The notes below the pieces were generated by a model, which was not told where the DNA came from, ran no database searches, and saw only the letters and a program-made list of their open reading frames with translations. 11,129 nt of DNA from Candidatus Roizmanbacteria bacterium CG_4_10_14_0_8_um_filter_39_9 (GTDB lineage Bacteria > Patescibacteriota > Microgenomatia > UBA1406 > GWC2-37-13): contig PFLF01000054.1 in the NCBI GenBank assembly GCA_002784505.1, forward strand, positions 15,747 to 26,875, given 5' to 3'. Positions 6,006-11,129 of this stretch are shown here, one piece after another; the stretch's first letter is position 1, and every line of letters starts with the position of its first letter. The translations under genes were made by a program, and so were the position numbers.

Positions 6006-6305
6006 CTAAATTCCAAGCATTGCCCTTCCCCGCGGACTCATCCTTTCCATATCCCACGGGGGCTCAAAGGTGAGCTCCAAATTAATATTCTTTTCAGCTA
6101 TTTTTAAATCTTTAAGTACCTCTTTAATTTCAGTTTCTATAGTTCCGAATAAGGGGCATCCGATAGTGGTTAGGGTCATGACAATATTCAGTTTTTTTCT
6201 GGTAAATGTGACCTTATAGATCAATCCTAAATCGACGATTGAGATATGAAGTTCAGGATCCATAACCGTCTCCAGTTTTTTTATTACTTTTTTTTTAGAA
6301 ACCAT
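6006..6305 (-). CDS. MIP18/DUF59 family Fe-S cluster assembly protein (SufT/PaaD-like)
   Basis: Single-domain MIP18 (DUF59) protein of 99 residues, the usual size. These proteins help assemble or deliver iron-sulfur clusters in the cytoplasm (SufT in bacteria, CIA2 in eukaryotes, the domain at the N-terminus of some Mrp/ApbC proteins). Seen: VMDPELHISIVDLGLIYKV at 14-32, the family's most conserved segment; MTLTTIGCP with the conserved Cys50; and FEPPWDMERMSPRGRAMLGI at 80-99, which matches the standard C-terminus (PPW...MS..GR..LG). No suf or isc genes are visible nearby, so it may act with partners elsewhere. It is divergent from RNase J across a 59-bp gap filled by 9-bp repeats, and the last repeat unit abuts its ATG. 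It ends in TAG. Confidence 0.88.
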   Translation of the reverse strand: MVSKKKVIKKLETVMDPELHISIVDLGLIYKVTFTRKKLNIVMTLTTIGCPLFGTIETEIKEVLKDLKIAEKNINLELTFEPPWDMERMSPRGRAMLGI

Positions 6306-6350
6306 AGAGATAACAATTATAACTGTTATAATTACTATAATAGTTATAAA
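6306..6350. promoter_or_regulatory. Five-unit 9-bp TTATAA tandem array in a divergent promoter region
   Basis: The gap between the SufT-like gene (-) and RNase J (+) is built of five 9-mers in register: AGAGATAAC, AATTATAAC, TGTTATAAT, TACTATAAT, AGTTATAAA. The core TTATAA is palindromic, so the array reads alike in both directions and offers TATAAT-like -10 boxes to both genes. The array ends 14 bases before RNase J ATG 6365 and directly abuts ATG 6305 on the other side. A 14-base stretch, TAACTGTTATAATT (6320-6333), recurs upstream of prs. It may be a transcription-factor operator or an array of alternative -10 boxes. Confidence 0.65.
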
Positions 6351-6364
6351 TCAAATAAACAATA

Positions 6365-8077
6365 ATGGCGCAATATAAACTTCGTTTTATTCCACTTGGC
6401 GGTGTTGTTGGCGTTACCAAGAACATGTATGTGTATGAATTGTATGTCAAAAGTCAAAGCTCAAACGTCAAAACCGAGGCGCTGGATGAATACGTCTTGC
6501 AGGACATTTTAATTGTGGATTGTGGAATTGGATTTCCTCTGGAAAAAGAGTTAGGGGTTGATTTCGTTATACCCGATATTACCTATTTAAGAGACAAGAT
6601 CGACAAGATCCGAGCGATATTAATTTCCCACGGACATGAAGACCACATTTCAGCTCTCCCCTACCATTATAAGGATCTGGGGAGTCCTCCGGTCTATGCA
6701 AGTAATCTTACCGCCGCATTTATTGAAAATAAATTCAAAGAGATTGAAACAAAAGTTGAGGTGAATAGGGTTGCATATGATAAGGACTATACTTTCGGTG
6801 ATTTTAAGGTTAAGTTTATCCGCATGACTCATTCTATCCCGGATCCGACACACCTACTTATCAAATCACCTTTAGGCACTATTTATCACGGGCCGGATTT
6901 CAAACTCGATCTCACCCCTCTCTATGGCTTTCCTCCTGATTTTTACGAAATTGTCAAGGCAGGTCATGATGGTATTTTATGTTTACTTTCCGATTGTTTG
7001 GGAGCTGAGCGTGAAGGTCTCACCCTATCGGAGGCAATTGTTGGCCAAACGTTTGAGGATACCATGCGAAAAACCAAGGGCAAGTTTCTTATGACCACCT
7101 TTTCTTCAAACATTTCGCGCATCCGCCAATGTGTGGAGGTGGCAATTAAATTTAACCGCAAAATCGTATTTTTAGGCCGTTCAATGCGTGAAAATACTAC
7201 CATTGCACAAGCGATTAATTATCTTCCGATTCCCGCCAATCTCATCGGCAAAGAGGAAGAGGTAATGAAACTTCCTCCAAATAAAGTTTGTCTTATTGTT
7301 GCGGGATCTCAGGGCCAATATGGATCTGCACTTTCTAAACTAGCAAATAAAATGAATAAAAATATTAGAATTTTGCCAGGTGACCGCGTCATTCTTTCTT
7401 CAGATCCGATTCCGGGAAATGAAAGTGAGGTCTACTCACTTATCGAAGATCTGTCAACACAGGGGGCTGATGTAGTTTATTCAGATGTCCAGGACGAACT
7501 GCATGCCTCAGGTCACGGGAATCAGGAGGATCTTAAATTTCTTATGCGCTTTACGAATCCAAAGTATTTTATTCCCATCGGCGGAACCGTCCGCCATCAA
7601 CACCAATATAAACTATTGGCCGAAGATCTGGGTTTTCGCTCGGATTCAATTTACACCCTGAATGAAGGAGAAACCATCTGGTTTATGAATGGAAAAGCAG
7701 AGCGTGGTCCCATTATTGAAACAAAAAACATTTATGTAGATGCATATGGAGTTGGAGACGTCGGAAATATGGTTCTTCGGGATCGAAAAACACTATCGTC
7801 CGAAGGGATTGTTATTGCTGTTTTACCGGTTGACCGGCAAGTTCATCTTGTTGCCAGACCGAAAATTTTGTCACGCGGGTTTATTTTTGAAAAATTAGGG
7901 GTGCAGATATTTGATGCCAGTATGAAACTGATTGAATCAGAGATGAAGCCGCGTGGAGGCGATCAGGTTCTCGACTCAGGAAGATTAAAGCGCCACATCA
8001 TTGACGTTCTTGAAAAATTTTACTTTGAAAAAACCGGAAGGCGACCTCTGGTAATCGTCGAAGTAATTGAGATATAA
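6365..8077 (+). CDS. rnj: Ribonuclease J-like metallo-beta-lactamase/beta-CASP RNase
   Basis: RNA-degrading enzyme with endo- and 5'-3' exonuclease activity in the RNase J family, acting in mRNA turnover and rRNA maturation. The 570 residues match the family length. Seen: the metallo-beta-lactamase motif SHGHEDHIS with His89, His91, Asp93 and His94; MTHSIPD with His156; HGPDFKLD with Asp178; beta-CASP motifs TFSSNISRI, AGSQGQ, SSDPIPGNE and HASGHGNQEDL (His384); and the C-terminal domain beginning VDAYGVGDVGN. The usual IPVHGE(Y)RH reads IPIGGTVRH (404-411), so the His390-equivalent metal ligand of B. subtilis RNase J1 seems to be Gly. Residues about 28-44 form an extra loop whose first part is encoded by 7-bp repeats. 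No ribosome binding site precedes ATG 6365; recR follows after nine bases. Confidence 0.93.
   Translation: MAQYKLRFIPLGGVVGVTKNMYVYELYVKSQSSNVKTEALDEYVLQDILIVDCGIGFPLEKELGVDFVIPDITYLRDKIDKIRAILISHGHEDHISALPYHYKDLGSPPVYASNLTAAFIENKFKEIETKVEVNRVAYDKDYTFGDFKVKFIRMTHSIPDPTHLLIKSPLGTIYHGPDFKLDLTPLYGFPPDFYEIVKAGHDGILCLLSDCLGAEREGLTLSEAIVGQTFEDTMRKTKGKFLMTTFSSNISRIRQCVEVAIKFNRKIVFLGRSMRENTTIAQAINYLPIPANLIGKEEEVMKLPPNKVCLIVAGSQGQYGSALSKLANKMNKNIRILPGDRVILSSDPIPGNESEVYSLIEDLSTQGADVVYSDVQDELHASGHGNQEDLKFLMRFTNPKYFIPIGGTVRHQHQYKLLAEDLGFRSDSIYTLNEGETIWFMNGKAERGPIIETKNIYVDAYGVGDVGNMVLRDRKTLSSEGIVIAVLPVDRQVHLVARPKILSRGFIFEKLGVQIFDASMKLIESEMKPRGGDQVLDSGRLKRHIIDVLEKFYFEKTGRRPLVIVEVIEI
6446..6473. repeat. 7-bp tandem repeat inside the RNase J gene
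   Basis: Four consecutive heptamers, GTCAAAA, GTCAAAG, CTCAAAC and GTCAAAA, encode residues 28-37 (VKSQ, SSNV, KT). They lie in an N-terminal loop just before the strand DILIVDCGIG, where RNase J proteins normally have little extra sequence. The units match those in cysS (2041-2089), including the identical GTCAAAA on the coding strand. Confidence 0.75.
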
Positions 8078-8078
8078 T
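8073..8078 (+). promoter_or_regulatory. Predicted -10 element of recR
   Basis: A perfect TATAAT overlaps the RNase J stop codon and ends eight bases before recR ATG 8087. No strong -35 is found at 16-18 bases upstream and no Shine-Dalgarno sequence precedes the ATG. The position matches other -10/ATG pairs in this window. recR could equally be read from the RNase J message. Confidence 0.4.
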
Positions 8079-8086
8079 CAAACCTC

Positions 8087-8713
8087 ATGGCTACACTTCC
8101 TGCAAGTTTAAAACAAATAGCGCTTTTTTTGGAGCGACTGCCGGGAATTGGCGAAAAAACTGCCAACCGTCTTGCAATGTATTTACTTCGGATGCCTGAA
8201 GTTGAACTTCAAGCTTTTGGCGAGGCAGTTCGCGAATTAAAAAAGCGTACGAAGCTCTGTAAACAATGCCTCAATCTTACCGAGGATGAACTGTGCAGCA
8301 TCTGCATGGATAACCGCAAAGATATTTCAACCATAACGGTAGTTGAGACCGTTCTTGACCTACTCTCCTTTGAGACGGGTAATATTTACAACGGACTTTA
8401 TCACGTACTTCACGGGAAAATTGATCCCTTAAACAGTGTGGGCCCAGATGAGATATACATCAATCACTTGTTAACCAGAGTTAAAGGGTTAACGAGTTCT
8501 CTAAAAGAAATCATTTTGGCGACAAATCCGGATATGGAGGGAGAAGCGACGGCGATGTACATCAAAAAGCAACTGGAACGGCTGAAGGAAGAGGATGGAG
8601 GATTGAAATTTAAAATTACGCGACTTGCATATGGACTACCAATGGGCGCCAATCTTGAGTACGCTGACTACGGCACATTAGGGAAAGCGATTGAGGGAAG
8701 AAGAGACTATTAA
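8087..8713 (+). CDS. recR: Recombination mediator protein RecR
   Basis: RecR loads RecA onto SSB-coated gaps together with RecO (RecFOR pathway). At 208 residues it has the usual length. Domains in order: the N-terminal helix-hairpin-helix LPGIGEKTANRLA at 18-30; a four-cysteine zinc finger with Cys58, Cys61, Cys70 and Cys73; a TOPRIM domain starting TITVVET at 82-88, with YHVLHGKIDPLNSVGPDEI in the segment where the family has YHVLxGxxSPLxGIGP; ATNPDMEGEATAMYI (family ATNPTxEGEATAxYI); and the C-terminal ARGLPxGxxLEYAD-like segment LAYGLPMGANLEYAD, followed by LGKAIEGRR. The gene follows RNase J by nine bases on the same strand. Its usual neighbour ybaB is instead at the right edge of the window on the opposite strand, next to prs. 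The gene is convergent with the 8758 gene across a repeat-filled gap. Confidence 0.96.
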   Translation: MATLPASLKQIALFLERLPGIGEKTANRLAMYLLRMPEVELQAFGEAVRELKKRTKLCKQCLNLTEDELCSICMDNRKDISTITVVETVLDLLSFETGNIYNGLYHVLHGKIDPLNSVGPDEIYINHLLTRVKGLTSSLKEIILATNPDMEGEATAMYIKKQLERLKEEDGGLKFKITRLAYGLPMGANLEYADYGTLGKAIEGRRDY

Positions 8714-8762
8714 TTCTCAATTTTCAATGTTCCATGTTCAATAACCGATATTCAATTTTATT
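8714..8762. repeat. Degenerate 7-bp tandem array filling the recR 3' gap
   Basis: Immediately after the recR stop, seven heptamers are in exact register: TTCTCAA, TTTTCAA, TGTTCCA, TGTTCAA, TAACCGA, TATTCAA and TTTTATT, with consensus TNTTCAA. The array occupies the whole intergenic region and runs into the stop codon of the convergent 8758 gene. It shares period and general composition with the arrays in cysS and RNase J but has its own consensus. No terminator hairpin is seen between these convergent genes. Confidence 0.7.
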
Positions 8763-9240
8763 TTCCTGTTTTTGCACCATGCTGTAATCGAAGGTCCTCA
8801 AATGGAGCAACAAATAAATTTGTAAGAAGTGTTTGGACATACAATCCAAGGTTTTTATGCTTTCGCGTAAAATTTGCTTGCCACCCTTCGCTATCGGGAG
8901 TCAGAATCGAGTGATTTGTGGCAGCTTTTTTTATGGAAGCTAGTGATAAAACAAGCGCCGAGACTATTAAAGTAAAAATAGTATTTTGTGTAGTCGGATT
9001 TTCGAGCAGGTGGTTATCCTCAATGATTTTTGCCGATACTCCTACTAGATCAGCAAGTAGTGCAACCATTAGTGATTTACCCATTTTTCTTACCGTTTTC
9101 ATTGTTCCTTGCGAATTTCCAAGCGTCTCCATAACTGCTAGAAATTTTAAATCAAAACCATGTTGTTTTAAAGCTTGCACTTGTTCGTTTGATAATTTGG
9201 ATTTGGATGATTTTCCATCATGTATTTCAATTACTTTCAA
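8758..9240 (-). CDS. Hypothetical protein with two predicted hydrophobic segments
   Basis: Not recognised. It has 160 residues if TTG 9240 is the start, which is supported by the TTGA overlap with the stop of the upstream gene (a four-base start/stop overlap typical of translational coupling). An internal ATG at 9132 (residue 37) is the main alternative. A soluble N-terminus (residues 1-50) is followed by hydrophobic stretches at about 56-73 (SLMVALLADLVGVSA) and 87-103 (NTIFTLIVSALVLSL), separated by an acidic turn, then a basic soluble tail rich in His and Lys. This suggests a small membrane protein with two helices, though both stretches are short and amphipathic packing is possible. Probably made together with the gene upstream; function unknown. 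Confidence 0.6.
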   Translation of the reverse strand: MKVIEIHDGKSSKSKLSNEQVQALKQHGFDLKFLAVMETLGNSQGTMKTVRKMGKSLMVALLADLVGVSAKIIEDNHLLENPTTQNTIFTLIVSALVLSLASIKKAATNHSILTPDSEGWQANFTRKHKNLGLYVQTLLTNLFVAPFEDLRLQHGAKTGK

Positions 9241-9698
9241 AAATCGTCATGAGTTGCAACACCCGAACTATAAACGTAGGGAAGCGCCGCATCAATTCTA
9301 TGACTTCCGTCATCCTCTTTTCTGATTGTCCAGTATCCCTCAGTATTCAAGTGATTTGCTTCGCCCACTTTCCTATCAACTTTTGTATGCATGTGCACAC
9401 AGCTACTTGTCACTGACACCTCTCTTTCTCCTATTTGTGTATGGTCGTCGTATACTGGAATTGCGTACCTAATTTCTATCGGTCGAGTGATTTCTTTTTG
9501 ATCAAACACAATGGCTAAATTTCCTTCGTGTCTTGGACCACTAATTCGAGTTATTGGATCCCCTTCTTCATTAAACGATGAGACAACCTGTCCAGGAAAT
9601 ACTTTTTGCAGATATTGTCCACTTTCTGAGGTTTTCAGGAGCGAAGCCAGCGCAGCAGTTTGCGTTATTTTTGCTGTTTCATGTGCTAATGATGACAT
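9237..9698 (-). CDS. Hypothetical soluble protein, first gene of a two-gene unit
   Basis: Not recognised. From ATG 9698 it has 153 residues, is soluble and mixed alpha/beta, with a helical N-terminus (residues 1-33) and strand-rich remainder. Notable segments are ISGPRHEGNLAIVFD (52-66), EIRYAIPVYDDHTQIG (75-90) and SSCVHMHTKVD (98-108), which has a lone Cys and two His. No signal peptide, membrane helix or known catalytic motif is seen. The in-frame GTG 9713 (158 aa) is rejected as start because the perfect -10 box lies just inside it. The promoter is the best sigma-70 match in the window and leaves no leader. The stop codon overlaps the start of the 8758 gene, so the two proteins are probably functionally linked. 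Confidence 0.65.
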   Translation of the reverse strand: MSSLAHETAKITQTAALASLLKTSESGQYLQKVFPGQVVSSFNEEGDPITRISGPRHEGNLAIVFDQKEITRPIEIRYAIPVYDDHTQIGEREVSVTSSCVHMHTKVDRKVGEANHLNTEGYWTIRKEDDGSHRIDAALPYVYSSGVATHDDF

Positions 9699-9704
9699 AG
9701 GTGA

Positions 9705-9733
9705 ATTATACACTATAGGTCTATATATTTCAA
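9705..9733 (-). promoter_or_regulatory. Strong predicted sigma-70 promoter giving a leaderless mRNA
   Basis: On the minus strand, TTGAAA (9733-9728, 5/6) is followed by an optimal 17-base spacer and a perfect TATAAT (9710-9705). Six bases then lead to ATG 9698, so the expected +1 is the A of the start codon. This is the clearest leaderless geometry in the window. Confidence 0.7.
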
Positions 9734-9894
9734 CTGGAGTTAATCTAAAAATTGTATGTGGTAGATTTAAATGGACTTCTAGAGCATACTATAAACCCTG
9801 TACACTTCGGAGGTGTACTTTTTCTCTTTATGAGGCTCTAAGAATGATAGTACTTAGAACATATATTGTCACAACGGTCATTTCGAGATGAAGA
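9714..9894. other. 181-bp gene-free stretch between prs and the 9698 gene
   Basis: It holds the promoter of the downstream minus-strand gene at its left end and, on the plus strand, a hairpin followed by a T-run (9800-9823, separate entry). I see no supported protein-coding frame. It is the longest intergenic region in the window and could hide a small RNA. Confidence 0.6.
9800..9823 (+). terminator. Hairpin plus T-run, terminator-like on the plus strand
   Basis: GTACACTT (9800-9807) pairs with AGGTGTAC (9811-9818), eight base pairs including one G-U, around the loop CGG. TTTTT at 9819-9823 and further pyrimidines follow. This is the layout of an intrinsic terminator for plus-strand transcription, although both flanking genes are on the minus strand. 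On the minus strand no T-run follows the stem, so it does not look like the prs terminator. Confidence 0.4.
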
Positions 9895-10824
9895 TTATAC
9901 TAAATGCTTGAGTTCTTCAGCGATGAGGGGGGCAACCGAAACTTCAACCAATTTTTCAAATTTCTGCTCCTCTTTAAGGAGGACCGTATTTGTTGTGAAT
10001 ATTTTTTCAATGGGAGATGCTTGGAGCTCGTTCGGCGCCTTTGGTCCGAAGTCATGATGAACAACTGCAGTTATTACCCGCGTTGCTCCGTGATCTAAAC
10101 AAAGCTGTGCTGCATGCATAAGTGTACCCCCCGAAGTAATTACATCATCAACCAATATGGCTGTTTTTCTTTTTACATCTCCGTATAGATCCAGCGCAAC
10201 ACTTTGATGGATGTGTTGCATATCTCTTTTTTTCTCAACGACGGCAATGGTATGGTCTGCATTATCAAACAGCACATCGCTAAATTTTCGCGCCCGTTCA
10301 ACTCCCCCATGATCCGGGGATACCACCGCCACTTTTTCAACCGAAACATCTCCAATATATTTTTTTATTTCAGTAGCAAGAATGGGAAACGCATTGATAT
10401 TTTTAAACGGAATAGAAAATACTCCTTCGGTTGCTTCATCGTGTAGATTAACCACATATACCTTATACAAACCGATTGACTCAAGAAAGCGGATGATAAC
10501 GTTTGCGGAAACGCATTCTCCCGGCCTATGTTGGATATCCTGCCGGGCATATCCAAAATAGGGAATGACTGCTATTACTTTTTTTGCTTCCTGGCGGCGC
10601 AGAGCGTCGCAGAAGAAAAAGAGTTCCATAAGGTGAGTATCTGACGGATTTGCAGTTGGCTGGATAACAAGGCAGTCGGAATGTTTGACATCTTCCTCAA
10701 TCCGGACTCTGATTTCAGAATTTTCAAACCGAACAACTTCAGATTTGGCAATGGGGATATTCAGGCTTTCACTGATTTGTTTGGTCAGACCCGGATTTGC
10801 GGTGCCGGAAAATAGCTTCAACAT
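9895..10824 (-). CDS. prs: Ribose-phosphate pyrophosphokinase (PRPP synthetase)
   Basis: Makes PRPP from ribose 5-phosphate and ATP, feeding purine, pyrimidine, NAD, His and Trp synthesis in the cytoplasm. At 309 residues it has the normal length. Seen: RFENSEIRVRIEE at 32-44; the flexible loop PYFGYARQDIQHRPGE at 88-103, which binds ATP and is nearly canonical; NLHDEATEG with the metal-binding His128; VSPDHGGVERAR at 168-179; EKKR at 197-200 in place of the usual KRR segment; and the PRPP-binding loop ILVDDVITSGGT at 223-234. That last motif is closer to ordinary phosphoribosyltransferases and archaeal enzymes (VDDxISTGGT) than to classical bacterial PRPP synthetases (VDDxIDTAGT). ATG 10824 lacks a ribosome binding site and is preceded by the 9-bp repeat array. 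ybaB lies 51 bases upstream on the same strand. Confidence 0.93.
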   Translation of the reverse strand: MLKLFSGTANPGLTKQISESLNIPIAKSEVVRFENSEIRVRIEEDVKHSDCLVIQPTANPSDTHLMELFFFCDALRRQEAKKVIAVIPYFGYARQDIQHRPGECVSANVIIRFLESIGLYKVYVVNLHDEATEGVFSIPFKNINAFPILATEIKKYIGDVSVEKVAVVSPDHGGVERARKFSDVLFDNADHTIAVVEKKRDMQHIHQSVALDLYGDVKRKTAILVDDVITSGGTLMHAAQLCLDHGATRVITAVVHHDFGPKAPNELQASPIEKIFTTNTVLLKEEQKFEKLVEVSVAPLIAEELKHLV

Positions 10825-10837
10825 ATGCTTGGATAAA

Positions 10838-10869
10838 AGTTATAATCGTTATAACAATTATAACAGTTA
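10838..10869. promoter_or_regulatory. 9-bp TTATAA tandem array upstream of prs
   Basis: Read toward prs, three 9-mers (GTTATAATT at 10864-10856, GTTATAACG at 10855-10847, ATTATAACT at 10846-10838) follow TAACT. The last unit ends 13 bases before ATG 10824. The 14-mer TAACTGTTATAATT, the three-unit layout and the 13-base spacing are the same as upstream of RNase J. It offers several overlapping -10-like boxes. Its conservation at two loci makes a shared regulatory role likely. Confidence 0.65.
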
Positions 10870-10875
10870 CCTATA

Positions 10876-11129
10876 TTACTTTTGTTGAGAGATCTCTATA
10901 AGTTTGCGTGCGGCAAGCTCCTGTGTTTTACGCACTGCCTCATTCACCGCTTCCGCAACTCTGTTTTCTATTACTCCGTCAACAGTTACTTCAATAATCT
11001 GTTGATCTCCGCGCATGGTAATAACCACTCCGTTTTTTTCGATCACTACCTGTTCCTGTTGAAGTGCCGCCTGCATCTTCTGTGCCTGCTGTTGTAATTT
11101 TTGGATATCACCAAGTCCGCCTAAAGGAT
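10876..11129 (-). CDS. YbaB/EbfC family nucleoid-associated protein, partial
   Basis: Small DNA-binding protein family that coats DNA as a dimer. The frame runs off the right edge, and 83 residues plus the stop are visible, so only a few N-terminal residues are missing (family about 100 aa). Seen: a Gly/Leu start PLGGLGDIQKLQQQAQKMQ, the long N-terminal helix typical of YbaB (GGLGNLMKQAQQMQ in relatives), an antiparallel-sheet region VVIEKNGVVITMRGDQQIIEVTVDG, and a C-terminal helix VAEAVNEAVRKTQELAARK. The family is usually coupled to recR (dnaX-ybaB-recR), but here the gene lies upstream of prs. The first visible methionine (11076) is inside the helix and is not the true start. Confidence 0.88.
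   Translation of the reverse strand, partial: PLGGLGDIQKLQQQAQKMQAALQQEQVVIEKNGVVITMRGDQQIIEVTVDGVIENRVAEAVNEAVRKTQELAARKLIEISQQK

Noticed and set aside
6306..6350. CRISPR-like repeat array
   Set aside because: Units are 9 bp and contiguous with no spacers; CRISPR repeats are 23 bp or longer with unique spacers.
8918..9325. Plus-strand open frame of 135 codons opposite the orphan pair
   Set aside because: The minus-strand frames have a clear promoter and a coupled start/stop overlap; the plus-strand frame spans both genes without a convincing start.
9800..9823. Hairpin as intrinsic terminator of prs
   Set aside because: The T-run follows the stem only on the plus strand, whereas prs is on the minus strand.
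9511..9891. Plus-strand open frame of 126 codons
   Set aside because: It is antisense to the 9698 gene for most of its length, has no recognisable motif and crosses the terminator-like hairpin.

Overview
The window looks like an AT-rich genome of a streamlined uncultured bacterium, most likely Candidate Phyla Radiation / Patescibacteria and perhaps Microgenomates. That lineage is an inference from several things: compact genes with tiny gaps, a short MurF-like ligase without the usual N-terminal domain, a charged coiled-coil protein of a type I associate with CPR genomes, a PRPP synthetase with a non-classical PRPP loop, and almost no Shine-Dalgarno sequences. TGA ends two of the genes, so there is no sign of the TGA=Gly recoding known from Gracilibacteria.

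Layout. 1-447 (+) is the 3' end of a histidine-phosphatase gene. It converges on a minus-strand pair, cysS then a MurF-like Mur ligase (3108 to 444); the two facing stop codons share the tetramer TTAA. An EEP-superfamily hydrolase (3911-3135, -) lies upstream of cysS. Divergent from it are a small PD-(D/E)XK nuclease-like gene (3988-4380, +) and tRNA-Pro(CGG) (4426-4498, +). A minus-strand group follows: a SufT/MIP18-like Fe-S assembly protein (6305-6006), a charged coiled-coil protein (5985-5446) and a kinase-fold protein with a Pro/His-rich N-terminus (5367-4513). RNase J and recR run on the plus strand (6365-8713). A minus-strand block ends the window: partial ybaB/ebfC, prs, and two overlapping unrecognised genes (9698-9237 and 9240-8758).

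Core functions are translation (cysS, tRNA-Pro), cell wall (Mur ligase), RNA decay (RNase J), recombination (recR, ybaB) and nucleotide precursors (prs).

The most interesting signals are small DNA patterns. (1) A 9-bp tandem repeat centred on palindromic TTATAA fills the gap between the sufT-like gene and RNase J. It recurs upstream of prs at exactly the same 13-nt distance from the start codon as at RNase J. (2) Degenerate 7-bp tandem arrays occur three times: inside cysS, inside RNase J as apparent in-frame loop insertions, and filling the recR 3' intergenic gap. (3) At least five genes have a TATAAT-like -10 element ending only 6-8 nt before the ATG and no convincing ribosome binding site, which predicts leaderless mRNAs. 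(4) The 5' and 3' flanks of tRNA-Pro can pair and extend the acceptor stem well beyond the mature tRNA. (5) RNase J appears to lack the histidine of the family's HGE motif.
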